Source: Diphasiastrum complanatum
Lineage: Eukaryota > Streptophyta > Lycopodiopsida > Lycopodiales > Lycopodiaceae
DNA: 64,000 nucleotides
Direction: 5' to 3'
NCBI GenBank assembly: GCA_029204225.1
Contig: CM055111.1
Span: forward strand, 28,912,340 to 28,976,339
Position numbers and translations under genes: made by a program
Part shown: positions 43,056 through 53,398 of the stretch, piece by piece
How positions within the stretch are numbered: position 1 is the stretch's first letter
Layout of the letters: each line of letters starts with the position of its first letter
Notes under the pieces: generated by a model
The model's input: only the letters and a program-made list of their open reading frames with translations
Told to the model about the DNA's origin: nothing
Databases searched by the model: none

Positions 43056-44366
43056 AGGCTAAAAACAGTATGTCGAGGCCAACAGTAATATCAAAAGTTG
43101 AAAATAATGACCTTCACTTTTTCCCTTACCAGGCCACTCACCACTTTTCCACCAATTTGAAAGCCAAATCGGCGTCGCCTTCCAAAATGCACTCAGTCAT
43201 CAACTCCCAACTTCGTGCCCAGTGAAATGGTGAAATCACTTCTGGTGCGCTCTGAACACTTTCTCCGCTGCAATCACTCTGTTTTGTGATAGCATACTTG
43301 CAAGTACAGTCCTAGTGCCCTTCGTTTGGAGGTTGTAGCCTTTCGTTTGGTCAAAATAGGCTAAAGGACTAAAAAATAAGGGCTTTTTGACCTTTTGAAC
43401 TGTTTCTTCACCTTGAAGAAACTTCACCTTTCACAAGTGAAGGGACCCAACTCCAATTTCAGTTTGAAAATTTTAAATGAAGTTGAATGGCCAATCTTCC
43501 TTCAATGGCCTTCAGGTCCTTTCAAAACCCCTTTCACCTCAATCCAATGGCTACCTTGGATCCAACGGCCCACAACTATCCTTGGAGGCTCGATCTTTAC
43601 CACAGATCTATGTGACTGGAGATCCGACGGTCCTGGGCGCTTTTGTGCGCTGACCCACACAATTGCAGGCACGTCTCACTTTGGAACACTATGTGTTCTT
43701 TGATTTTTAAGTGCGCAACCAGTCCTCACGGCCTCCACGACCTCTCCTCCTCTTTCCTGATTTCTTGTTTCTTTTCAAGCCAAATCAGCTTGTTCTTACG
43801 TGATTCTGGGGCGTTTTTGATCCAATCTGAATCTGTAGCTGGCTGCGCCCTATCTTTGTGCCCTAGAGGAACTTTTCAGATCTATATTTGGCCTTGGAAC
43901 GATTGAGAACAGCTGGTTTTTCCAACAGTTTTCTGATTTTTACCAAGAAACCCTTCTTCAGCTCTCTTCCAAGCAATTCTCAACTTTACTCTGAGTTTTG
44001 TTCTTAGAGATTCAACTTCCCCGAGGTTGCCCTAGTCCTACTAATCTGATGGGACTGACGACATATGATTTGATAAGGATTTCACTACACACGATTCAAC
44101 TTTGTAGAGAAAGCTTCAAAACCCCACTGAAGTTGAGAAATTCACAATTTTCTCAGTTTTTCAACAAATCCTGCCCTGTCAATTGCTATGGCCACTATCA
44201 CTGCTCTTTGCAGCTCCTCTGCAAATCCCTTCATGCTTAACAATTGTCTATATAGTGACTTTTCTTTCCGTCTTCAGCCCGCCGTAAACCCTGAACTCTC
44301 AGAAGACTTCTCTTCTCCTAAAGCTCTCTTCGACGACGATGTTGTACTGTGTACACTCCCTGTACG
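43056..44366 (-). other. long leader of copia A2
   Basis: 1.31 kb without a supported coding frame, collinear with the A3 leader except for small indels. An open stretch (43427-43236) without an ATG is shared with A3 at 30257-29967. Confidence 0.6.
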
Positions 44367-44378
44367 GCTCTGATACCA
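44367..44378 (-). other. primer-binding site of copia A2
   Basis: TGGTATCAGAGC on the reverse strand, complementary to initiator tRNA-Met, directly after the LTR end TTCTAAGT. Confidence 0.85.
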
Positions 44379-44652
44379 ACTTAGAATTTGCTTTGCACAG
44401 GAACACAGATCATGCTACATAGTAACATAGACAGAAAACACTCTCCATTGCAAGCTCACATAGCAACTGTATTTCTCAAAATGAAATTACACTATACATA
44501 TAGTTGTTCACTCAAGCAACTCATGCATGACCCAAGTTGTCGTTGGCGGGACGCGTGTCCCGTCGACTTGCCTCGTGGCGAGGCCAACCGATCCTTATCC
44601 ACTGATAGGACCCACAGTACAGTAGCACAATGACTCTACTTTAATTCTAACT
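44379..44652 (-). repeat. copia A2 5' LTR, 274 bp
   Basis: Element-sense termini are AGTTAGAATT and AATTCTAAGT. Neither end is TG or CA. The 5-bp duplication CCTTG abuts it at 44653. Confidence 0.85.
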
Positions 44653-44988
44653 CCTTGAACCGTGGAGAACGCATTCAACCACACCCCAACTACATTCATC
44701 CTTGAATCGAAACACACCGCATTCCACCACAACCCACCATAAACAAACAGCACCCCAACTGCATTCGCCTTGACTCGCAACTGACCACACTCAACCAACG
44801 TAGACCGCATACAACCGTAATAGACCGCATTGACCCGTTCTAACTGCATTTGGTCGCAAACTCGTCGCATTTCAACCGCATCCATCGTGGAACTGTAGCA
44901 ACCACTTTCGAAAAAAGAATCCAACGAATTAAGTTACCAAAGAGTCCAAGAGGCCTATTTTCACAATCCTAAGGTACTCTAGAGTGTT
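44653..44988 (+). other. gypsy G leader, right part
   Basis: Continues the GACCGCA/CAACCACA-type repetitive leader from before the copia A2 insertion. It ends at the gag ATG at 44989. Confidence 0.5.
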
Positions 44989-45250
44989 ATGGATCGTCCT
45001 TACGATCCAAATTCAACAGAGGACTATCCACCAGAGATGGTCTCCCCATCCACCGAACAAGCTCGATTTAATCGATATTCCAAGATGAAATCCCAAGTCC
45101 AAGAGCCATCCACCAACCCATTCGACAGATGGGAACCCATGCGTTTTGAAGCTGCATATGATCGACCACATTTTCATGCTGCCGAATCTTCACATGCATG
45201 AGCTCACTTAAATGGAGCTTTTGCAAATAATGTTCCACGTACTGAAAAAC
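44989..45250 (+). pseudogene. gypsy G gag, N-terminal part
   Basis: ATG-initiated frame MDRPYDPNSTEDYPPEMVSP, then SKMKSQVQEPSTNPFDRWEP and EAAYDRPHFHAAESSHA, before a TGA at 45199. By position after an LTR, primer site and leader it is gag. No capsid or zinc motif is reached because the reverse family X sequence begins at about 45252. Confidence 0.5.
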
Positions 45251-45251
45251 A

Positions 45252-46530
45252 TACTCCAGTTGTAACCACTAAATCCATCCAAAAAACTATATGCTTCTGC
45301 TTCAGCAAGACGTTCCAAAATGCTTTCAGTAAAGGGTAACGGAAAGTGTCACTTTGTTCAAAGCTTTGAGATTCACACAAATTCTCATCTTCCCATTCTT
45401 CTTAGGAACGACGACAATTGGGGAAACCCATTTTGTATGCTCAATTTCATAAATAAGTTGGCTTCAAGTAGTCTTTGTAGCTCTTTTTTTATAAGTTCAG
45501 TAACATTTGGACTACAGCAAAAAAAAATTGTGACCTTTGGAACTGCATCAAGCATTAAGGGTATCGTATGCTCAATAACCGAGGTAGGAATTCCTTTAAG
45601 ATCCTTGTACGTCCAAGCAAAACAATCTTGGTACTTGATCAATAACTTCCTTAATGCTTGAAATTGTTCAGGAGTTAGTTGTGCTCCAACTTGAACAATT
45701 TTCTCTGACTCTCCTGGTTCAGCAAGATTCATTGGCTGGTCCATCGTAAACCTCCTTTGTTTCTGGTTCTTTTTACTCTGGTTCACGATGAACTTTTGGT
45801 AACATAATCACAACATCATCCAAAGTATGAAATGCTCTAGCATATCATTATGAATTCCTCTAAAATTCCTTTTCATAAGGGTTGATCTTCGATCTCCGTT
45901 TAGCCTTCTTGGCAGGAATCGATCTTGGAGGTGATGACCTTCTAGATGATGTGCTTGTCTCTGAAGGTGATGACCTTGATGGTGATTTCTTGCGAAAAGT
46001 CTGACTTGAAGAATCATCTTTGACCTTTCTTTTTCCTTTATCCAATAAAGGTGGTACATTCTTAGAATCAATTTTTCGAAAACATTTTTTCCATTTCAGG
46101 ACCGTATTGTCATTAATCCTAGAACTTTTTCTTCCTTCAATATAGCTGCTTTTGGTGACTTTATTGTTGGTGCATTTGGAATATCTCGAATTCCAAATCT
46201 TGTAGGATCCATGTGATTGAGGATCTGCTCATCTGTAAGTTCTGCATCTCCATCATAAGTCAGAGCATGACAAACATGTATTAGATCATCTTCAATCGGA
46301 TCTGGAATTGGGTCAATTGATATCCAGGCCAATTCATCATACTTAATGGAAAAGTGATTGGCATATCCAAAGTTTGATCAAGTAAGAAAATTTCACTCAA
46401 TTCGGATTGATTATCTCATTGACACATATAACCTGCTATACAATCCACCATTGCAAGAGCTTGATTCCAATTGATAGTGTCAGTTTGAGAGTCATAATGG
46501 ACTCCCAAAGTCTTCATTTGTCGATAGCGA
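45252..46530 (-). pseudogene. gypsy family X copy 3 (PR tail, spacer, RT start)
   Basis: Closely parallels 175-1620. The right part includes AWISIDPIPDPIEDDLIHVC, ALTYDGDAELTDEQILNHMD and the basic spacer SIPAKKAKRRSKINPYEKEF. RT follows with LTPEQFQALRKLLIKYQDCF, VIEHTIPLMLDAVPKVT and a damaged version of the WISPIVIVPKKNGKL block. The left breakpoint nearly coincides with that of copy 1 (175). Confidence 0.75.
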
Positions 46531-47300
46531 TCTTTGTGGTCCAATGCCAACTCCATCCTTAGGAGATGAAATTTATTTTATCACCTTCATAGATGATTAT
46601 TCTAGATGGTCTACAGTCATGTCCATTAAGCACAAATCAGAAGCCTTTAATGCTTCAAGAAATTCAAGGCCAGGTTTGAGACTCAAACACCTACAAAGGT
46701 GAAAGCACTCCGAACTGATGGTGGCGGTGAATACCTCTCTAATGAGATGTCCGACTACCTGGGTTGAACATGGCATTCGAAGACAATTTACAACTTTCTA
46801 TTCACCTCAGCAGAATGGAATTGCAAAAAGGACGAATCGAACGCTTCTTAACTCAGCCAGATCAATGCTATACCAATCACGCCTACCTGTGAAGTTCTAG
46901 GCAAAAGCTACTGCCACAACTTGTTATGTACAGAACAGATCCAGCACTAAAGTCATCAACAACAAAACTCCTCGTGAAGTATGGCATCGACTCAAGCCTA
47001 GTGTCAGCCATTTTAAAATCTTTGGTTGTATATGTTTCATTCATGTTCCTAAATAGCTTAGAAAGAAGCTGGCTTATAGAACAAATAAATGTATTTTCAT
47101 TGGCTATCCTAATGAACATAAAGCTTATAAAGTTTATGATCCATCCACCAATGTAGCATTTGTTTCTAGGGATGTGATCCTCAAAGAAGATACCTTCAAT
47201 GATTTTAAACAACCATCGATACATGATGTTGTTATCCTATTTTACGCAACATATAATCTTCCACTGATGATCTTTCTTCTACAAAATCTGCAGCTACAAC
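46531..47300 (+). pseudogene. copia E' integrase
   Basis: PSLGDEIYFITFIDDYSRWS, KALRTDGGGEYLSN (second aspartate), HGIRRQFTTFYSPQQNGIAK with Lys in place of the catalytic Glu, SHFKIFGCICFIHVPK and AFVSRDVILKEDTFNDF. Frames shift near 46760 and 46900. The N-terminal zinc domain is missing. Confidence 0.75.
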
Positions 47301-47399
47301 TACAGAAGCCAAATAGCCAACAATACCTGTCATCAGACTAGACCAAGCTAGCTCGAACAAATCTGGACAACCTCAAGAAGAAGCACCATGGCATTATGG

Positions 47400-47935
47400 T
47401 CAACCAAATGTTTGTAGATCCTCACGGATCCGAACAGTTCTTGAGAGGTATACACCTCAATCTTTCTGGACTTCATCAGAAGAACCAGAGACCCTAGCCG
47501 AAGCAATCGACTCTAAGGATGTTGTGAAGTGACAAGAAGCTATGAAAAAAAACGAGTACAACTCACTTTTGATGGACCAGATCTGGAAATTGGTCAACTT
47601 CCCCAATGACAAGAGAGTCATCAACAACAAGTGGATCTTCAAGAAGAAGATCAACTTTGATGGTTCCATTACAAAATAGAAAGCACGGTCGATGGCTAAA
47701 GGATTCACTCAAGTCCAATAAGTGGATTATCAAGAAATTTTCAGTCTTGTTGTCAAAATGCAATCAATCAGGATTCTTGATCGTGTTAGTAGCCGTAGAA
47801 GACCTCGAGATGCATCAAATGGATGTCAATATGACATTCCTCAATGGCTACGTCGAAGAGGAGCTGTATACCCCAACCAGAAGGATTTGAAGTCAAAGGC
47901 CAAGAGCACAAAGTGTGATTTTCAGCTGTAATGCA
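47400..47935 (+). pseudogene. copia E' RT N-terminal region
   Basis: ERYTPQSFWTSSEEPETLAE, VINNKWIFKKKINFDGSITK and MAKGFTQVQ, VDYQEIFSLVVKMQSI follow integrase in order. Three stops interrupt it. The same family occurs inverted at 22250-22700. It ends after DLKSKAKSTKCDFQL. Confidence 0.75.
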
Positions 47936-48207
47936 TTCAGTGTTGTTCAAGCTTTCATTGTAATATAGAAGCAACACGTTCTATCATTTGTGTTTAACGT
48001 AGATGTATGATGTTGAGATTTTGATTACACTCTTACTGCTTGTTCACACTTGTTCACTCACTCTAATCAGATCACGGACGTCAATGACTCCTTACTATCT
48101 GACCAAATGATGGCTGACTTTGATGCCTGAGGAACTTGCATTATCATATTGCACTATCACTCTAAGTGTTTGAACTGAACTTCTCAGTAAAACCCATTTG
48201 CAGTAAT
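47936..48207. other. short anonymous spacer
   Basis: No coding or repeat signal is recognised. It may be an LTR edge of copia E', because it follows the E' coding region, but no partner was found. Confidence 0.4.
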
Positions 48208-48481
48208 TCTTAGTTTTTGCTTTAAACAGGAACACAGATCATGCTACACAGTAACACAGACAGAAAAAACACTCTTCACACCAAGCTCATGTAGCAACTG
48301 TATTTCTGAAAATGAAAATACATTGTACATATAGTTCTTCACTCAAGAAACACATGCATGGCTCAGGTTGCCATTGACAGGACGCATGTCCCATCAACTC
48401 ACCTCGTGGCAAGGCCAACTAATCTATACAGCTGATAGGACCCTCAGTACAATAACATAGTGATTCTACTTAATTCTAACT
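48208..48481 (-). repeat. copia A4 3' LTR
   Basis: Matches the family A LTR throughout, preceded in element sense by CTTTAAGGGAGAG, the purine tract. The outer terminus (near 48208) has diverged. Confidence 0.8.
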
Positions 48482-48499
48482 CTCTCCCTTAAAGTAGAG

Positions 48500-48985
48500 T
48501 CTACTTTTTATACAGTCATATACATAGCTTTAAAGTCAGCAAACTTTAATTACAGAAAGCTTTGATCTAAACTTATCAAACTTTTTTCTAACAAGTGGCT
48601 TAGTGAAAATATCAGCTGGTTCTTCTTCCGTACTACAATGAATAGCATAAATTTCACGATTCAGCAGCCTCTCACGTATAAAGTGATACTATATCTCAAT
48701 GTGTTTGGTTCTTGCATGGAACACTAGATTCTTTCCTAGCTGAATGCCACTCTGACTATCGCTATGCACAGTCATGTGATTTTCATGTTTCATGCCAACT
48801 TCTTCCAAGATTTGTCTCAACCATATAGCTTCTTGTGTTGCACTACACATTGCCTTATACTCTGCTTCTGTGGTGGATAGAGCAATTGTACTTTGCTTTT
48901 TACTAGACCAGGAAAAGCAACTGCCACAAAGCTTGAATACATACCCTGTGGTGGATCTTCGATCGTCATAGTCACCTCCCCAATC
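48500..48985 (-). pseudogene. copia A4 RNase H
   Basis: [60 protein letters not shown] and ADIFTKPLVRKKFDKFRSKL give the full domain with few breaks. It is the best family A RNase H here. Confidence 0.8.
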
Positions 48986-49037
48986 TGTATGATTCTTGTG
49001 CTCAGCTACACCATTGAGTTTAGGAGTATGAGCTTGT

Positions 49038-49104
49038 GTTTCACATCATGGACAATCTCAAAGTGGATTGTCGGAGCCCATCGTTGTTTTCTACCACACA
49101 ATTT
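49038..49104 (-). repeat. 67-bp segment identical (66/67) to window positions 1-67, inverted
   Basis: The reverse complement differs from 1-67 at one base. Both copies sit at breakpoints between unrelated element pieces. The reverse frame includes [20 protein letters not shown]. Confidence 0.85.
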
Positions 49105-49290
49105 AGATTTTAATACTGCACGTCTCGACTTTATGGAGAAGATGCAGCACCATTTAATAATTCGGCGTGAAGCCAATAAAAGTCCCCAATAACTGCATCT
49201 CGTAGATGTCGTGGGACAGCCACTAGTTTTGGTGGGGGATACAGTTGGAGGGTTTGCGGATCCCAAGGCAACCCTAACCCTAGTTAATAA
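49105..49290 (+). other. possible gypsy 3' coding end
   Basis: A forward frame MEKMQHHLIIRREANKSPQ and, after a stop, LVDVVGQPLVLVGDTVGGFA precede the LTR-like sequence at 49293. A similarly placed stretch is at about 27120-27220. No domain is recognised. Confidence 0.25.
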
Positions 49291-49292
49291 GT

Positions 49293-49700
49293 GAGAGGGA
49301 CTTGGCACCCTGCGTGTGTAAGTCCAACCCGATGATCACATAGAGATTTGATTAATTAGAAAGTCAATAAAAGGACTTTTAATGTCAATAAAGGGACTTT
49401 TAATGTCGTAGGACCTAAATGTCAAGTTAGTGAATAAAGTTGGGTTTCCCTCCAATTTGGATGGTTCCCGATCTTTTTAAAATTTGAATAATTAGAGAGG
49501 CAGAAATGGACCAATAGGATTCAGAGGCCAAGGTCCTCCTCTCTACTATAAGCTATATTATCGCTCTCATGGGAACGAACCTACGCGTGACAACTAACTT
49601 CGTCTCTTTGATGCTAGATTGACTAGATCTTGGATTCAAGGTAGGCAAGTGTAAGAACCACCAAGTAAAGATCTACAAGATTCCAATCACATGCAAACCA
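49293..49700 (+). repeat. LTR-like sequence related to 27225-27720
   Basis: The GAGAGGGACTTGGCACCCTG block and TGTAAGTCCA parallel 27225. A TATAAGCTATATTA promoter-like stretch is near 49551. The right end is not defined. Confidence 0.4.
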
Positions 49701-49714
49701 AATGGACACATGTC

Positions 49715-50056
49715 CTCTTCCTCTAAGGTCGTCCTATTGCTGGAAAGCTGATGCTTCAATCCGTTTGTCAAACGGTGTCCGATTGAATGCACACTGACTG
49801 CAAACACCAAGTAGCCTTCTTTCGGAATTTCAAAATTCCGTTTGCTGAGGGTCTGATTCAGCAGACAACTCTTGTCTCTGAATCCTCACACAGTCTCAAG
49901 CTCACCAAGCTTCTGTGTGCTAAACTCTCTGCACGAGTGCTTCTCCTTCCGTCTTCAACCCACCGTAAACCCCGAACTCTCAGAAGACAATTCTCCCAAA
50001 GCTCTCTTCAACGGCGATGTTGTATTGTGTACACTCCTTGTACGACTCTGATACCA
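49715..50056 (-). mobile_element. Ty1/copia family A, copy A5 (leader and primer site only)
   Basis: Collinear with the LTR-proximal 330 bp of the A3 leader (30790-31126), ending at a primer site reading TGGTATCAGAGT (50056-50045). The LTR expected at 50057 is replaced by copia H RT sequence, so the breakpoint is exactly at the primer site. Confidence 0.75.
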
Positions 50057-51600
50057 ATTGCAAAATTCGTTTTGCAATCTTCCAATGTGTCGAGCCCGGA
50101 TTTGTACATAATTGGCTCATCTTGAACACTGCATAAGCATTGTCAAGGAATGTGTTGTTTGCAAGGTACATCAACGAACCTATCAGCTTCCTATAAGGTG
50201 TGAGCTGCATTTGTTCTCTCTCTTCCTCAGTCCTTGGACAATCATCGTTTATCAGCACCGTTCCTGTGAGCATTGGAGTATTCGCTCCTTTGCAGTTCAG
50301 CATCCCAAAATCCTCTAGGATTTTCTGGGTGTATCTAGACTGGTGAAGGTATAGCTTACCTCCCTCATAGTCCCTTTCAATTTGCAAGCCAAGGTAACAC
50401 CTGGCTTCTCCCAGATCCACGATCTCGAAATGTTTCGAGATGTCTGTCTTCACTTCAACAATCAGCTGCTCACTCTTGCAGAGTATCAGAGTGTCGTCCA
50501 CATATACAGCCACAATAATGATCTGCCCATCTGTAACTCTGACATACACATTGGAATAAGCTATCAGTGGCTTGAATCCTAATGATTTCAAGGCTTGATC
50601 CTTCTTTTTGTACATTGTCGAGCTGACTGTTTCAGACCGTAGATACTTCTATGCATTCTGCATGCATAATCAGAATTCGAGACATATCCTGGGGGTTGAT
50701 CCATGTAAACCTCTCCGTCTAACTCACCATGCAAGAAGGTTGTCTTCTCATTCACAATGTAGATCTTGAGGTCATAAGCAGCTGCATATGCAAATAACAA
50801 ACGTAGGGACGAATGTTTGATGACAGGAGAGAAGGTTTCAGAGTAGTCAATACCATATCTCTGAGAAAATCCCTTCGCTACCAATCTTGCCTTGTATTTC
50901 GAGACATTCCCATCCGGTCCATACTTGAGCTTGAAAATCCATTTGCATTTGACAATCTTGCGATTATGTGGTAATGGCTACAACGTCCATACATGGTTCT
51001 TCCTCATGGATTCCATCTCCTCGCTCATGGCTTGGATCCATTTGTCCTTCGCTTCTTCGAAAGTTTGTGGTTCGCCACTGAATCCACAGAACTCTTCTGA
51101 TGTAGAAGCAGAGCTGTCTGGCACGTATCTTGCTGGTGCTCTTCGTGGTCTTGTCGTCCTTCTAGGAGATCCTCCCGGGACAGCTATGCCTTTGCCTTTG
51201 TCTTCTCTGCTCGGTCTGGAACCATCCTGGTTTACAGGAACTGTAGCAGTAGGCTGTCTCTCAAATCTTTCGTTTCAGATTCGTCACTCGAATGGGAAGC
51301 GACTCAAAAATCTTCGTTTTCATGTTCATCTTCTGCTCTCTCTGTCACTGGTGCAAATCATAGTATTGTCTCTCCAAAACCTCATAGCTGATAGGATCGT
51401 CATTGGCCATCGTCCTGCTCTCATCAAATCTGACATCTCTCACTGTTTTCACAGTGTTTGTGTCTGGCATGCAGACTCTGTAGTATGACGAATTGTTGTC
51501 ATAACCTACCAGAAATCCCTGTTCAGCTTTCTCATCAAGCTTCTTTCGAAGCTTATCAAGAATATGTGCATAAACGGGAAACAATGGGACCCCTCCGAGA
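50057..51600 (-). pseudogene. copia family H integrase tail and RT
   Basis: Leftward: FPVYAHILDKLRKKLDEKAE and RVCMPDTNTVKTVRDVRFDE (integrase tail), a linker, then RT: VAKGFSQRYGIDYSETFSPV, AAYDLKIYIVNEKTTFLHGE, VAVYVDDTLILCKSEQLIVE (catalytic YVDD intact), LGEARCYLGLQIERDYEGGK, YRKLIGSLMYLANNTFLDNA and HWKIAKRI at the breakpoint. A few frameshifts. RNase H is missing. Confidence 0.8.
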
Positions 51601-53398
51601 CACTTTCACCAGGGTGATAACCCAGAACAAAGACCCTTCCATTGGCGAAAGGGCATGAGGAAGGAAAAAATATTACTTTTTGATACATACGTTTTTCTAG
51701 GGTATCATGAAGAAAAGAGTGTAAAAGTGAAGTCAAGGACTGTCGGTAAACCGAAAACACCTGCAGAATTAAAAACGGTGGCTACGATAAGAGCGAGTAG
51801 GTGAGAGGCATGGGAAAGGACTCCCTTGCTTGGCAAGGCTCTAGAGGGCTCTTAGTTTTTATATGCCACATCACATGTATGCATATTTTAAAGCTAGCTT
51901 TCAAAAGTAGAAAGGGAGAAAAATATCTATCTATCCTTCCTTTAAAACACAATAGTTTTTTTAAAGACTATGTCTAGGATTTTGACAAAGAATGAAATCA
52001 ATTTAACTTTTAGTAAAAGAAGGCTAATTTATTATTTTGCCTTTCAATTAACACTTGCAAAAAAATCTTTGGCAGAAGGGCACATAAGGCTGGCAACCTC
52101 CCCCCACAATAGGTCATTCAATAAAGAGGGAGAATCAGCTTGTTGTTCACTGTTGTGGTGCTACTGTTGTGTCAGTGCTGGGGCCATCCATCCAACAATT
52201 GAAAGAGAGAGTGGGAGGTGGTAAGCACCCACCATCACCATCACCCTTGGATGGGTGCAGATGGTGTGTGCACCCAGTGATGGTGCTGATCCAATAAAAG
52301 AGGCTGTTGTGAGCAGTTGCAGAATCCTAGGATACTCAGAATTTTTCTGACACAAAGCTTCTTGTGCTGAAAAAAAATAATGTCTGCAAAAACTAATAAT
52401 GCTGACCCCATTAAGACATTGGGTTCAGCGAACGCTCATAGTACAAGCCTTCCATGATGACACGTGACAAGGGCACAGTTGTCTGTTTGGATATGGTGGA
52501 ACAAAAGTTGCTGTTGCAACTTCCCCTCTTACAAGTTAACGTCCAATTTTTGGGTGCAGCTACAGCCCATAATATGGAATTCACGAATTGTTTAGTGCTC
52601 ACTGTTCATTTCGAGGTGTAAACTTTGGGTTTTTTATTTACAGCTTCCAAGATTGTTGTCATCAGGGAACACAACTGTTTAGAGTTTATTCAATATGATA
52701 GCTGTTGCAAGATATATCTGATTCGATAGTTTCTTAAATCAGAGTTGCTGTAAATCAATGTGAGATCTCATTACGGATCGTTACAGAAATTTAACTTGAA
52801 AAGATAGTGCTCGAGACAGGAAAACTCAGCAGCTAGCATTCACGAAAATATAAGTTAGCTAAGCAATCTACAAAGAATATTAGAAATTTATGACAGAAGT
52901 TTCACCTTGCCAATGAATGTATCAATCACCAAAGAAGTTTGTGTCAAATGCTGGAAGATAGTTTCACGTCAGACACATTGAATTCACATTTTCTTTTCTA
53001 ACCATGGGAATGTAAAATACAGGAGTAAAAAGAAAAATTTGCTACAAAAATGTATCATCTTTCGAAGTAGCGTAAACTTACTTAGATGTATAGACAGGAA
53101 ATACGCTTGAGGTGTCAAATAGACAAATGTATTTCAATTCAAACAAATAAGAGCATAAAATGTCATCTGGAACAGTCTCCAAAGATGTAAACAGGAGATC
53201 TGTTTTTCCTACTTACAAATTGTCAACTACTGTAATCTATGCTGTTCAAATTTCCGAGTGGAAATCTGAATACAAAACCAGAATCTCCAAGAAATCAGAA
53301 GCTCCAAAGAACTCGCATTAATATCACGAAAGATGCAACATTTCAGCTGTTCAAACACTACTAGAGCGCGAATCAGATAGCGTGAGCTTATGTAGTTC
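51601..53398. other. intergenic stretch left of the FLA gene
   Basis: No gene or retroelement domain is recognised. The part nearest 53398 presumably includes the FLA 3' UTR and polyadenylation site, but I cannot place it. Two AT-rich stretches and a GATGGTG/CACCATC-rich patch near 52230-52290 are the only notable features. Confidence 0.4.

Larger units (their letters stand above)
39024..44652 (-). mobile_element. Ty1/copia family A, copy A2 (near full length)
   Basis: Leftward: LTR (44652-44379), primer site, long leader, gag (43055-42605), nucleocapsid-protease-integrase (42598-41297), linker, RT (40690-39820), RNase H (to about 39285) and truncated 3' LTR (39278-39024). CCTTG flanks it on both sides (39019-39023 and 44653-44657), a 5-bp target duplication. 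It inserted into the leader of gypsy G. Deletions in gag and at the RNase H end, and point mutations, inactivate it. Confidence 0.85.
48208..49037 (-). mobile_element. Ty1/copia family A, copy A4 (3' end)
   Basis: Leftward: a scrap of integrase ([10 protein letters not shown], 49025-48990), RNase H (48985-48530), purine tract (48493-48482) and 3' LTR (48481-48208). Integrase is joined straight to RNase H, so RT is deleted, as in A1 but at a different point. Confidence 0.8.

Noticed and set aside
50058-50080. Apparent hairpin with 9-bp arms around TTCG
   Set aside because: It is part of copia H RT coding sequence (IAKRIL) up to the breakpoint, so the symmetry is coincidental.
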